From the NCBI RefSeq assembly GCF_029227915.1, contig NC_079884.1, positions 3,906,001 through 3,970,000 of the forward strand: 64,000 nucleotides of DNA, in the 5' to 3' direction. The stretch's first letter is position 1, and every line of letters begins with the position of its first letter. The notes under the pieces were generated by a model that saw nothing but the letters and a program-made list of their open reading frames with translations, was not told where the DNA came from and ran no database searches. Of the stretch, positions 34,930 to 46,915 are shown piece by piece. The stretch comes from Hydractinia symbiolongicarpus. Taxonomy: Eukaryota; Cnidaria; Hydrozoa; Anthoathecata; Hydractiniidae. The translations under genes and the position numbers were made by a program.

Positions 34930-37900
34930 CTAGGTGTTGTCTACGTCAAGCATTTCTAGTAGAAATGTATCTATCGGAACGTCACCGATCAATTTAAAGA
35001 AAAACAAATGTTCCAACACTTGTAAAGCAATCGCCTTTAACGGCGGTAGCCTGAGTAGGAGGTGGGCAAGTCTATTGGGATCATCTGGATAAGTCTTTTT
35101 AACATACTGGCAAAGCGTTGCTATATATCGTTCGCGAATTGTTTCCACTTGATCAACTTCCACAAGCTCTTTCGTGTCTAGTATAATAACAGAAAAAAAT
35201 ATTGATAAAAATTCTAAAGACCAAACTAAAAAATATCTAAAAACATAGGAGAAAAAAAGGCTTCACATAAGACAAAAAGTGCGGGAAGAAAAGCCTTCCC
35301 AACACATACGTTAAGAAAATACGGTACAGAACGCCTAGAAAAGAAAAAATGGTCAAAGAAAATAAAAAAATAAAAAAATTGCTGGAGTTAAGGACTGGAG
35401 CTCTACAGTCCAAAATAATAATAATAATAATAAAATTACCGGGAGCAAACAACATGATTGCCCTTAGACAACCCCATTCGGACACATCAATTTGTAACTT
35501 TTTCATTGCATTGATGACTTCAGTAAATAATTTATTGACAAGAGTTCCTACACCAGCCTTCTGTAAATTCTCCCTGGACAAGTGTAGACCTGTAGATAAC
35601 AGAATACCATTCGAGACTGCACTCGATCGATAGCAGAAGCCACCAATAAGTAACTCTGGCCAATTCCACTGTAACAATTTGACTTGATCAAGAACGCTCA
35701 ATTCTGTAAAATGGGGGAGTCGTTTTGCCCACTCAGCTAATGATGCAAGCTAAGAATATCAAAGATAAATTAAAATCGTTGAGAACGTTGGAATTTTGTT
35801 GCATAAAGCATCAAAGGGCAATGATTAGCCATATCATAAATTCAGCGTGTGATTTTTTTAATTTTCCAACTTAAATTATGTATTAAGATAGGGAAGATGG
35901 CATACCGCGCTATTATTCATGATAACATCTATTTTCTAAAATCATGGTAGGTCACTTTAACATAAAAATCCATTACGAGAAAGTTGAGGAGTTTTTAGTA
36001 TTTTTTGTTTATCTTTTTTTATCGTTTTTGTATTTTTTTATCATCTTTTAGCCAAAATGATTATTTCGGACTGGTTAATTTAAGGATATATCCATATGCA
36101 ACCATATCTTTCTACAACCATGGACATTATATTTGTGGAAATTGCCGTCTTATCCTCATATGGTCACACAGCATCACCTCGCCAGTACTCTTTACTTTGT
36201 TAGGGGCGTAGGCCAACCGAACAAAGTCGAAAATATGGAACGCATTATGGAACAATTCACTCCACAGATCTACCCAAGGCTCATTTCCATTTGATTGCAT
36301 TTTCCGCTATAGCATAAAAAATTTCACGAGTTTTTTCGTCAGTAACTTTGACAAATATTGACAAATTCGAAGTAGGTGGTACTTAGATAGAAACGGCTTT
36401 CTCGATTGCTTGTGGTTACAATATTTGAAATTCCGCCCTTTTTTCCGGTATTTACGTCCGTGATTGTAGGTTTATCATGTCTATTACATACCTTATAGGA
36501 AATTAACATTTCACTAATGAAGTCAATAATTAAATCTGCATTTAATCTCTATGAGCTACAAAGGTCATTGAAGAGGGTCATGCTTGGACAAAACCAATAC
36601 TCAATCCGAATATTTAATGCTATAACTCTATGCTGACTGACAAATGCGCATCATAAAGCAGAATAAAAATATTGTTGTTCTATTTTATTTTTACATTGCT
36701 AAAAATGTTTCTTCTCATCATGTTTTTTATTTCTTACCACTTGCTAACTATATACCGAGTAATGAGAAGTAATGGGATTCACATTACTCTTTGGGATGAC
36801 AAGCCGCGGTAACTTAACGAGCTTATGAATTTCTACTTGCCTTACTGTATCAATTATAAATAGTGCTATTTTGAAAGGCATTAATTTCCTATAATAACAC
36901 GCTAAACACATACCTGCGCATTGCAAATTTATTTAAAAAAAAAACGTTTTGCTTTTTGTGACATTTTCCCAGAGTACTTGCAAATGGTAACAATAACAGG
37001 AAATAAAAATACTAAATATGAAAAAAAAATAACAATGAGGAACAAAAGTAACAATAAAAATAACAAAAACCTGTTTGTCTGCAGCAAGACATATCTGTCG
37101 GATTGGATCGATGCTCACATCAACAAAATTGCTTATTTTGGGATCAACAAAAAGCTCCGCATTGGATATACATTGTAAATCAACAGTTAAAATTTGATTT
37201 TCAGACGAGGAGACTTCTGTTGAGCTGTCTGCTACTGCAGTAGTCAGCTGTTTTTTCTTTAACAATTTTTCTTTTTTATCTCGAGCTAATTCTAATTCGA
37301 CAGCTAAAAAAAGCAAATAACATACTTTTAACTCTACTATAAACAACACAATAAATGTTTACGTGCAAAATAAAGCAAAAAACAACTGAAAAGCTATCCT
37401 AACAAGACTTATAGCAGAAATTTTCTGACCCTTACTGAGTTTTGACCTTACACAGTTTTACACAGTAAATTGATTTTCCCTGAAGTGTAAACACAAAAAT
37501 GTCATGGAGTGGTATACAGTACACTGTGAGAAAGACACTCAGAAAAACATGTTGGAATTGACTGAAGGTTCGAAAAATAAAGTTTTATCTAAACAATAGA
37601 AACTTTATTGAAGTGATTTAATGTTTTGCAATTAGGTTCCCCTAGGTTTCATTTCCTTTGCTGGTACTGATTGAAAACATGAACAAACATAACTCTTCGT
37701 CTCAGAAATTTAATGAAAATGACATAGAACATTTTACAACGAAATAATGTGCATGTTTATGCCTTTGGGCTGAAAAATATGTTCTTCTAAGAAAATGAGG
37801 TAATCTGCAACTATTTTTGGTTCCCCCTGACAAACAGGAATCATTTTTGGGGGGAGGGTGGGGGTAGACTTTTTCAGATTTTCTACTTTGTGCCAAAACC

Positions 37901-38562
37901 CACGTAAAGCAAAGCAAACATTTACCTTCTTTACTCATTCCAACCTTGTAACATTTCGTTAAACGACATGACTGACAATGATTTCTTGTTTTTTTCGTCA
38001 ATAGACAGTCCCTTGTTGACACACAAGTATATTTTCTGTTATTTTTTAAAGCTCGTTTAAAAAAACCACGGCAGCTATCACAAACAATTGCATGAAAGTG
38101 TTCTTTTTCTGCTTTATCTCCACAAACAGCACAAGAACTCTTTTTAATAGTTTTTATATCAACTTTTGCTGTCAGCGATCTAGTTTCTTGCGTATTTTTC
38201 ACATCAATTTGAACGGTACTACTTTCTGGTGAACTTTGGCTAATGCTGGTACTATCAGGGCTTTTTAAAGGAAAAATGGAACTATTTGGACTGGAAGAAT
38301 CAGTATTCTGTAATAACCCCTTTTGTATATTATATGGACTAGTCATAAAATTATAGTCTTTGCCTTTCGGGCTAGAAGTAAAGTCTGTTGATGCATTACT
38401 GGAGCTTAGTGATGATGACTGGTGCTGATGCATCAGTGTTATAGTAGTTTCTACACTGGGCGGATCAGATCTGGGAGAGTTGACACTCTCTTCATTGGAT
38501 GCTGGAGGAGAAAGTTCAGAATGTATCATTTCGTTAATATTTACTGCTATGTATGCATTATT
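34930..38562 (-). CDS. RXR: retinoid X receptor, NR2B-type nuclear receptor, with divergent DNA-binding domain
   Basis: Exons on the minus strand: 37926-38562 (with ATG at 38529), 37071-37303, 35440-35749 and 34930-35177. Phases fit at every junction. From the ATG at 38529 the product is 464 aa. Residues 1-130 are a Ser/Pro/Thr-rich A/B region. Residues 133-200 are the two-zinc-finger DNA-binding domain: C133, C136, C150, C153 and C169, C175, C185, C188. The hinge [14 protein letters not shown] parallels the RXR hinge. The ligand-binding domain is clearly [39 protein letters not shown], and an AF-2 helix DTFLLEMLD. The P-box is CDSCRG, not the usual CEGCKG of RXRs. In the ligand pocket the helix-5 arginine (CYRSS) is kept, but the residue before ELLI is Pro rather than Asn. 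It should act as a nuclear transcription factor and a dimer partner. Codons before 38529 are open back to the acceptor, so a further 5' exon is possible. Confidence 0.85.
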
Positions 38563-41500
38563 CTAAAAAAAGAATAGTAATTAAAATACTGCCAAAACTA
38601 AATTACCTGCAGACAATCCACCCAATTACAAAATAATATCAATTTAAGGACCAGTCACATATTAACGTCATAAAAGAGGGTAAAGGAGGATTATTGAAAT
38701 TGCATATGCTTTTTTATAGAGCAGTACAAGGGGTTTAGCCTGGTTCCCACTGCACTGACATAAGAAAAAACCCTGTGAGAACGTCTTCGACATGAGCATA
38801 AAAACTCACATTGTGAATAACAAAGGATAAAAAAAATCTTTTTAATATTCCTATGCTTTATGTCATGCTTGCAGCACAATTTTTGTTGTGAGGAAAAAAC
38901 ACAAAAAATTGCCTTAGAATATTATTGTTAACAGGAATTGTCAGTGCTTCCCAGACACCAAATGTATTCTTAAAATTAAGTTTTCGGCCAAATTATTATC
39001 TCATAAACATAAAAAAAAGAAAAATGGCTTAGAGTTTAAAATTTTATATTGCACTGCTTTTAGAAAAATCTTCACATGTAAAATTGATTGGAACAATAAT
39101 TCTTTTGATTTTGAAATTTTTTGATTTGTCATCTTGATAAAAAAACTTCCCTTAGTTTATCCATCTGTGCCATAGAATTAATTGTTAAATCAGACCTTTT
39201 TTCCAATATTAATATAAGAATTTTTATAAAATAATGTAAAAGAATGTAAAATAGAAAATGAAAGTATGAAAGCAGTTTTTTCAGCTGTTTGTCTAACTAC
39301 TTTATTGAATCAGAATTGGGGAAAAATCCCAAACTTATCTTTGGCTTTAACATATTCTGCCAAAACAAAGGTAACATACAAAAACTGTATCTACAGCTTA
39401 CCAATGATAAAAGTAAATCGAACACACATTATATTGCATAACAGAAATGTTTCCAGCATGTAAATCTAAAACCTTGTAACATTTTCAAATCGATTTTACG
39501 TTTATGGGGCCACAAGTTGAACACATTAAATAAATATGTGTACATTATTAAAAAAAATGGTTATCGCTTTTTTTTTATTAAGGTCTAAAAATTTTTAAAA
39601 AAACCTTGAGCAAGTGAACACAAATTACATAATTTACTAGATGATACATTGTTTTGGAATAACACTAACTTCAAGTACTTATTGTGTATAATAAACAGCC
39701 GTTTTATAACACCGTTTTCAAAAGTAAAAAAAGGATGTTTTTCTAACATTTCTTAATTCCTGTTTTTGTAGCATAACTTTTTCTTTGTGCACATGCATAT
39801 AGATTATGGGTATTAATAATATATAGAATAAACATATTTAAGGCACTATTACATAAAAACGACACATAATAAACATGTATAAGTATATATGTATATTAGC
39901 AAACTTTGGGGGATATTTATAATTATGCAAATTACTCATGTTATATATTTGCTAATTATATGCTATACTAATGTAATGGTTCCTTGTCCTGCAGTATTTC
40001 TAACATATTCTAAAAATAAATCATTTAAATCCAAAGAATAAGAAGAGAGTGGTTTATGTCAATATGTATATGTTAGCCATTTTTAATGTTTTAATAGCTC
40101 ACAATGCATTGAAAATTTCACCAACCTTAAGCACCGGACCCCTGCTGTGATTTATTCATACATATGCATGCGATTTTGTTAAATAAAATAGGCTGTGGCT
40201 GCACCACCTATGCAGCTAAATGCAAGCTAAAATACTTAAAATTTACATAAATGTGGGAATATCACAGGGCTATTTTTTAATATGCGTGTTGGAAAAGATG
40301 TTTGGACATTTTATTTCTATTCACAGACTTTTTCAAGAACTTAAGATGAGATAAAGACACTTTACATTTTTACAATAAAAAATTTATTAATTTATCTATT
40401 AGGGATGTTATGGTTCAAACTATTTATTGGATATTAAATCCAATTAAATTAAATTGTCTGTAAGATAATATAAATAAGAATTTTTTTTTTACAGATAGCC
40501 ATAAATCTACATTTTTGTTTTTCACTAAATGTCGAAACGTTCTCTCCATTTTATTTTTTGTATTCTTCAGCATTACCATAGCAACAACGCCTCACAACAT
40601 TTTGTCAAAAAGCGCATTATTCGTTTTTATTAAAAAATTTTTATGAAATCAAATTAATTTGCTGCAACAAAAATTTTTGGCAGTGCAAAAAATGGCATTG
40701 TGTTACCATTACCTGTGTATGAAAAATTGCAATATTGCAATATCACCTGTATCCCCAAAACTGCTTTAGAAAACAGGACTTTCTATCCCCAAATAATTAA
40801 GACATTTATTTATCATCAAAACAAAGAAAGATAAGTATCAGAAAATCCTGTCAAATAAAACAAGGTGCAAGTATCAACAAACGGTCGTATATGCACACAG
40901 TTTTTTCAATATAATACTCACCCAGGAAAACGAATTGTTATACTTGTAAGACATATAGCTAATAAAAGCAATAACGATAGCACAAAAAAAAACATAAACT
41001 CTAAGTATAAACCAAAAACACCAAAAACTATAGCATAATTCCCTTTTATCAGCTGTCAATGTTAAAGTACTACTAAACAACGACAGGTAAATCATATCAC
41101 TGCTATAGCAACGAAGAATCATACCATGCATTGTAAACAGATTTTTTTCAATTTTTGTACCTCCTAATTAGAAACCATACATTCTGGATTTAAATTACAT
41201 TCAATTACATTACTGAAATTACAATAGATTATAATTGCAGGGACAAAAATATCTCACATACAAACATAACAGGCTTTTAATATGACTGGATATCTTAGAA
41301 CAATTATTTTAAAATATAAATTTACTCTATTTTACAAAACAGCAAACAATAATTATAATGATTAAATTAAACCACCTTTAATATTTAAAAAAAATAACAT
41401 TGTTCGTTACCACCTTTTATTGTTGATACATTTTTTCGAAGTACAAACATTACAAACTTAGATTCCACAACAATTAGCCTGCCAAAAATATGACAGGCAT

Positions 41501-41880
41501 TAATAATGAATTTATTTTCATATCTAAGTGTTCTGTTTGTTTTTAAATGTTAATTCAATTTTCTCTTAGAGTCGCTATATCACTTAAATTTGTTGCCCTT
41601 ACACTGGTTTTGGATCAACAAAGAAATCTTTATTTTTCTAGACATTCTAACAGACATTGTTGGTGCTAAATAGCATTTTTACTAGCTAAAGATGTGCTGT
41701 AATGATTTGACAATATGAATATTGATAAGGTGATATCGAAAGGATATAAAAAAGAACCTCAGTACTTATAACAGACATATGGCTTTTTTACCATAATGAT
41801 TTAGGCACACAAATTACTACTACTTAGCATCTTATGCTATACACATACCAAAATATTTCTATATTATATACCATACATAC
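38563..41880. other. long non-coding stretch, probable RXR 5' intron or flank
   Basis: No exon I can support on either strand. If the candidate exon at 41881-41974 belongs to RXR, this is its first intron. Confidence 0.35.
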
Positions 41881-41974
41881 CAGGGTTCAAGCCAGTTTGC
41901 AAAAAATCAGTTGACTGTAGAGAAGAAAAACTCTTTGCATTTGTGGTCTGGGAGCATTGAATGCCACTTGTCAT
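41881..41974 (-). CDS. candidate first coding exon, possibly RXR
   Basis: Minus strand: an ATG at 41974 opens 31 codons rich in S, T, Q and N, then one G and a donor GTATGT at 41880. The composition suits an RXR A/B region. Phase 1 would join in frame if the DBD exon used the acceptor ACATAG (exon start 38546, giving [10 protein letters not shown]). It would not join to the stronger acceptor at 38563-38564, which needs phase 0. An unseen middle exon is another solution, or the exon may belong to another gene. Confidence 0.35.
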
Positions 41975-42084
41975 TTTTCCTTTGGTAATGGCTATTTTGT
42001 TGTGTCAGTCATTATAAAAATTGGTGATAAAACAATTGAAGAAGCAAGCACAATGTCAATAGACCTACCTGGATTTAAAGCATT

Positions 42085-42560
42085 GACAAAAACTAATAAT
42101 CCAATCCTCAGAAAAAAGTTCAAAAATCCGTATTTTGAACCGTTTTGACTCATTTTAGCCATAAATTTGCAATTATTAGGCTGGAAAAAACAGAATAAAC
42201 TGATGATCTAATCCTGAGAAATGTCCTAAAAACCATATTTCAGGATGTTTTTGCTAATTTAGTGCAAAAATTTTCTATTTTTGATCTGATTATTTATTAC
42301 AAAACTGACTTGTCACATTCAAGTGTCTATTGTTTCCTGTCATTGTGAAAACATCAGCAAAAACCAATGATTTAATCCTGAAATGTTGTAAGAACTGTTT
42401 GTTTCTCACCTTATTGTCTCATTCTGCGCATATATTTTTGAGCCGATAAGATTTTTCTAAAAAAACTGACTTCGTCACATTCAAAGGGGTATTGTTCTCT
42501 ATCTATTTGCATAAAATCAGAAATAAATAATAATCCAATTCTAAGAAAAGCTAGTAACAG
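42085..42560. repeat. diverged tandem repeat, units of about 180 bp
   Basis: AATCCAATCCTCAGAAA, TGATCTAATCCTGAGAAA, TGATTTAATCCTGAAA and AATCCAATTCTAAGAAA recur along the stretch. AAAACTGACTT(C)GTCACATTCAA occurs twice about 160-170 bp apart. Confidence 0.55.
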
Positions 42561-43650
42561 ACAGAAAGATACAACATTTTACTTTTAAGAAAAATTAAAA
42601 ATAAATGATAAGTGAGACTATTGTGCATTTATACAGTTGATGCATTTACACATAAGTGCTTCACATATTGCCCTGGTCTCACTTTCCCAAACGTTTTTGA
42701 TTGGCAGGACAAGTATTGTTTGCCACAAGGCAGGCTTTGTTTGAAATACAATAAAAACGTGAAGAGAGATATATAATAGAGAAAGACAAGGAAATAAGTG
42801 TGAACACAGATCTAGTGACAACAATCTAAACTGCATAGTTGGAAGAGGGATAAGAACCCCCTATTTTTTAACACCCCCTCCCCTATTATATTTTTTGAGG
42901 CTAAGCTATTATTATCTTTATCCTGTAATGAATATGTAACGCAAACACCTTTTAATTTAAACTTATATCCAAAGACATCAGAAAGCACTTTGTATTGTTG
43001 TTGTTAAAAAAAGATATGGAACCTGCAAAAAAACAACGTTAATTACTTACAATCGACACATGGATAGTTAGAAAAAAGGTTCTAGCAAATTAAATTGTGC
43101 TCTTGTCTGCATTTCATATTTCATAGCCACTAAATGTGACTAAAAATACCTGGTATTTTTTCCAATACGTTTTGACTAAAAATACCTGGTATGTATTTTT
43201 AGAACTTTCCGCAAGATCTCTTATGTATAGAAAAGTCTCCTTAATTTTCTAATGTTGTCAATTTTAAAAATTGCTACAAGCTTTGTTTGTGTTTATTGAA
43301 TCTTTTTACAACTGTCAACTTTAAATTCTTTTTTCTAATAGGTTTTGACAACCAGAAATATGAAATTAGATATATTAATGAATAAACAGAATTAACTTTT
43401 AAAAGAAAGAAATGGAAACTGGCTGCAAACTGAAACAATACAAAATAAGCAATTGCTGTTTCAAGGCTAAATTAAATGATCTGTCTTTCTTAAAGTAGGT
43501 AATCTAAGAAGCAACAATTTACGAAGAATATAGAGCAACCACACCCTAAAACCCCCTATTTTGCTCAACCCCACCTTTTTACCATAGTCATAAGACTATG
43601 GTAAACTGACTGTTTTTACTGAGAAATTTAGGTATAGCTAATAATGTTTA
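42561..43650. other. intergenic, with small palindromic duplications
   Basis: GACTAAAAATACCTGGTATTT-like words occur at about 43139 and 43174; each contains the palindrome AAATACCTGGTATTT. No gene recognised. Confidence 0.4.
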
Positions 43651-43696
43651 TAACTATCTTTACTTAACTATGGCTATAGTTAAGTAAAGATAGTTA
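43651..43696. repeat. perfect 21-bp hairpin, 4-nt loop
   Basis: Arms 43651-43671 and 43676-43696 are exact reverse complements with GGCT between. A smaller one (CATAGTC/GACTATG) lies near 43585-43603. Confidence 0.85.
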
Positions 43697-44129
43697 AGTA
43701 GTGATAGTCATTAGTTTGTTGCTGACTTTTTCTGAGTTAGCTAGTTATACAGATCTATCGATAAGGGGCGAACAATCGTTTTCTTACAAGCAAAGATGCG
43801 CTGACTTTTGAGAAATGGAATAATAGGTGAGCCATTAACTGCTCCCCGAGTTCCATAAAAAGTTTGGTTAGCTGAGTGAATATAATTTCTGAAAAATTTT
43901 TTTTTATAACTTTTTATAAAAAATTAAAAATAGTTTTGAAAGGAATAATGCCAACAATATTTATTGCCTGTTTTGCTTGTAAGTGCAATTATGCGACTTG
44001 TTTCATCCGTGTCTCATCAGCGTTCACCTCCAAATCAAGGATCACATGGCTAGGTATCAGCCGTAATCATAGTTACAAACTATGAACGGGCCAAGTTAAT
44101 GATAGTCTACATAATTTTTTTTCTAGGTC
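43697..44129. other. intergenic, no gene recognised
   Basis: No exon, RNA gene or element end that I can support. Confidence 0.3.
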
Positions 44130-44462
44130 AGAGAGAGATAGAAAGCTATGCGCATTCTACATGGTTAGCCTTACAAAAATCGAGGGATATACATTGTCTA
44201 TTTTTCTAGGAAGAACCATGGCTTCAATGGGGAGTCTTACAGTATTTAATGCTCATTTCAAGCTATATATATATATATATATATAGAGCTAATTATCGTC
44301 CGCTCTTTGCCAGACACTCCCTGCAACATCCAACAGCCCACACAGTGGGTCATCTCCCCAATTTTCCTCACATGGCGTGGTTTAACTCAGGGCTATGGTA
44401 ACATTAACTCGCCCATCCGCACAAAGTGTGAGAATTTTAACCACAAAGCTACAGTGTCACAA
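44130..44462 (-). mobile_element. tRNA-derived SINE, old copy 4, B box deleted
   Basis: Minus orientation, clearly diverged. The block that carries the B box in other copies is missing between CGCCCAT and CCGCACAAAG (about 44418). A TA-microsatellite has expanded inside the body at about 44264-44285. Confidence 0.75.
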
Positions 44463-45787
44463 AGCTGCAGCACCATAAAAGTGGTTAGCTAGTATGTACA
44501 GATTGGCTTATTAGGCTTTTCAATCATTGATTGAATCGCAATTCGTGTATTCAGGAAATAGATCAGGTTGGTCAGGCAATAAAATAAAACAATGACAGGC
44601 TGGACAGATATGTATACAAGAATTAATCATAATCAGGTATACAAATTTCTAAAAATATTTTTTTTCCATTTTTGTTCCTTTTTGCTGACATCAGCAAAAA
44701 TTTTAAACCCTTATATCTCCTCAGCTGTTTGTCCAAGACAAATGTTCCAATACATTATTTTAATCAGCTATTCAAGCTCTACACAATAGAGGCAACAAGT
44801 AAACAAATTTCCAAGAAAAATATTGTCTCTTGACAGGTCCTTGCTGACGTCATCAAAATTTAAATAACGGTCCTTTTTTACTGTTATCCTGTCTATGTGC
44901 ATTTAGACTAGTCTACATAATAATACACAAGTGTGTCTGTGTTTTTGTGACAGCCAAAGTGGATGTGTTCATTTTCCTTTGATGTTGCCGAAAAATGCAT
45001 GTCTAATATGTTAAATTTTCTGGCGTTACGGCACAACGAAAATAACACGACTTTAACGTCAATATCAAAATAACTTTGTGACGCCGTAGTTTTATGGAGT
45101 TAAACTGCAAGTTTTGCTCGTGTTAATTGTGGTGACAGATTTACAGTTCTTTAGCATTGTAGTTAGTATACAATAGGTTTACCATTGAGTTTATCATTGA
45201 GGATGCCATGAAGAGCCTTGCACAGTGGGGGTGGTTTCTACATATAGACCTGATCTTAAAGGTTGCCAGGATAGTAGTCTCACTTGCCTGTAAAGGAATT
45301 GGACCCTGCCCAGGTTTTGATTATTAATGGCCGCATATAAAACCCGAACATCCCACACTGTGCTAGTTCTTCAGATGTACCATACAGTTTACAATTACCC
45401 ACCCTTCCACCCTTTTTTATATATTGATTTTCTTCACCTATTTTTTCTTTATTTTATGACATCAACGAGTGGTGGATGGAAGATACCAATTCAATTATTA
45501 CTGTGGTGGAATGGAATCGAAATCGAAATACCATGGGTGTCTCTAATGCAATTGAAGACAACTGCATCACAACTGTTATAGAAGCACGTAGCACAACACA
45601 ACCAGACAGTTGCTTCTGCCTTGAGGTTTCCTTTGCATTTTTTTTGACTCATGTTATGTCAGGATTTTAGTCCAGTGTTAGAATCAACGAGTCTGTAAGA
45701 AGCCTCTAATTTAATTGGTCGGTGTGTTGGGCTTCCTTCGTCAGCCATTTAGGCCAGTAATGTGTTGATACATGTCATTAAAAAATG
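44463..45787. other. intergenic, no gene recognised
   Basis: A palindrome TTTTTGCTGACATCAGCAAAAA lies at about 44677-44699. A related TTGCTGACGTCATCAAAA occurs near 44842. Open frames at 45327-45670 overlap each other and show no domain. Confidence 0.35.
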
Positions 45788-46046
45788 TACCTGACGCTCA
45801 GAGTGTGTATACATGTGTTCAACATATTTGCTAACGCTCATTGGGGGGTGCCTGACACTCAGGACATCTCAATCAGTAGCGATTGAATAGAAAACATGCG
45901 CCTGACTTTCAAAGCATGTCGATGCTCCTGATGCTCTTATACACCTGACGCTCAGGGTTTGAATAAAAACACTAGTAATTAGCATGTGACTGACGCTCAG
46001 GACATGTCGATGCGCCTGACGCTCAGGGCATCTGAGCATCAGGTGT
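45788..46046. repeat. array of palindromic CCTGACGCTCAGG boxes
   Basis: About eight boxes close to CCTGACGCTCAGG, which is itself a hairpin (CCTGA-CGC-TCAGG), near 45792, 45851, 45901, 45928, 45947, 45991, 46014 and 46030 (inverted). Spacing varies from about 15 to 60 bp. Several are followed by GGCAT or GACAT(G/C)T. There is no fixed-length spacer. Confidence 0.7.
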
Positions 46047-46119
46047 ATGAGAGATAGAAGTATCTACTTATTCTAATAGAAATACATTGTTTCTAATAAT
46101 TTTGTGTTATTATTCTGGA

Positions 46120-46357
46120 ACCCAAAGCAATTAAGTGGTTATAACATTGCACTTTGTGCGAGGGACCCTGGTTCGATCCTCTCGGTGCCGATTCAATATG
46201 GGCAAGTAATTGGGTATGTGAAGCTCAAGAAAGAGCATTAAATACCCTAAGACTCTCCATTTAAGCCATGGCCTCTCCTGGAAATAATATACAGGGTACA
46301 TCCCTCAGTATTTGTGAGGCTAGCCATGTAAAATATGCACATCTTTCTATCTATCTG
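46120..46357 (+). mobile_element. tRNA-derived SINE, internally deleted copy 5
   Basis: The head is degraded (TTAAGTGGTTATAACATTGC, then a B-box-like GGTTCGATCCT). The middle of the body is deleted, and the 3' end is normal (GCTAGCCATGTAAAATATGC) with a short ATCT tail. Confidence 0.75.
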
Positions 46358-46449
46358 CTGGGTTAAATGATGCAAGGTTAGCCAATGCTAATTTTAACAA
46401 GCCCTTTGTTACTCGCGTAGATAAAAAATTTGTGAGTTTACAAATAAAA

Positions 46450-46680
46450 TTTCTTTAGATCCATATATAAGTTGACCATACTTGCGAGGAAACTAAAAAT
46501 TGAGAAAATAAAGGGTCTGAAAAAGATATGAAACAGCAGTCCAGGGAAATTTGCCTCTATTATCCATACCATGGATAAAAGATATATGGATCCATGCCAT
46601 AGAAGAGGCGAACATCAATGATAGTACTTATTTCTGGGTGGCAAAATTGTACCTTTGTGGCGAAATTGTACCACTGCTAA
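46450..46680 (+). repeat. interspersed repeat, copy 2
   Basis: Diverged copy of 24220-24480. The best-conserved block is TTATTTCTGGGTGGCAAA then ATTGTACCT near 46628-46654, after which GTGGCGAAATTGTACC partly repeats it. Confidence 0.5.
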
Positions 46681-46915
46681 AAGGTAGGAAAACATTAGTT
46701 ACAAGAGTCGAATGGTAGGTCGTATTTTTTTTATCATGTCGCACTTGCACTGGAGATATGCCGAACATAAAGAAAACTGGAAAAATACGGAACACAACAT
46801 CAACATAAAATTTTGTGCACGTGCTTTTTCTATTTAGTAGAAAAATATAAGATTTGCTATTTATACAAAATTGATAACTCATGTTTTTTTTAATTTTATT
46901 TCATTTTATTTAAAA

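Noticed and set aside
40874-41131. Hydrophobic 85-codon frame on the minus strand
   Set aside because: Composition follows AT-rich DNA; no start context or splice sites, and it lies in a probable RXR intron.
45327-45670. Two overlapping frames of 64-84 codons
   Set aside because: They overlap in different frames and neither shows a protein pattern.
45788-46046. CRISPR-like array of palindromic boxes
   Set aside because: Spacing is irregular, boxes are diverged and the genome is eukaryotic.
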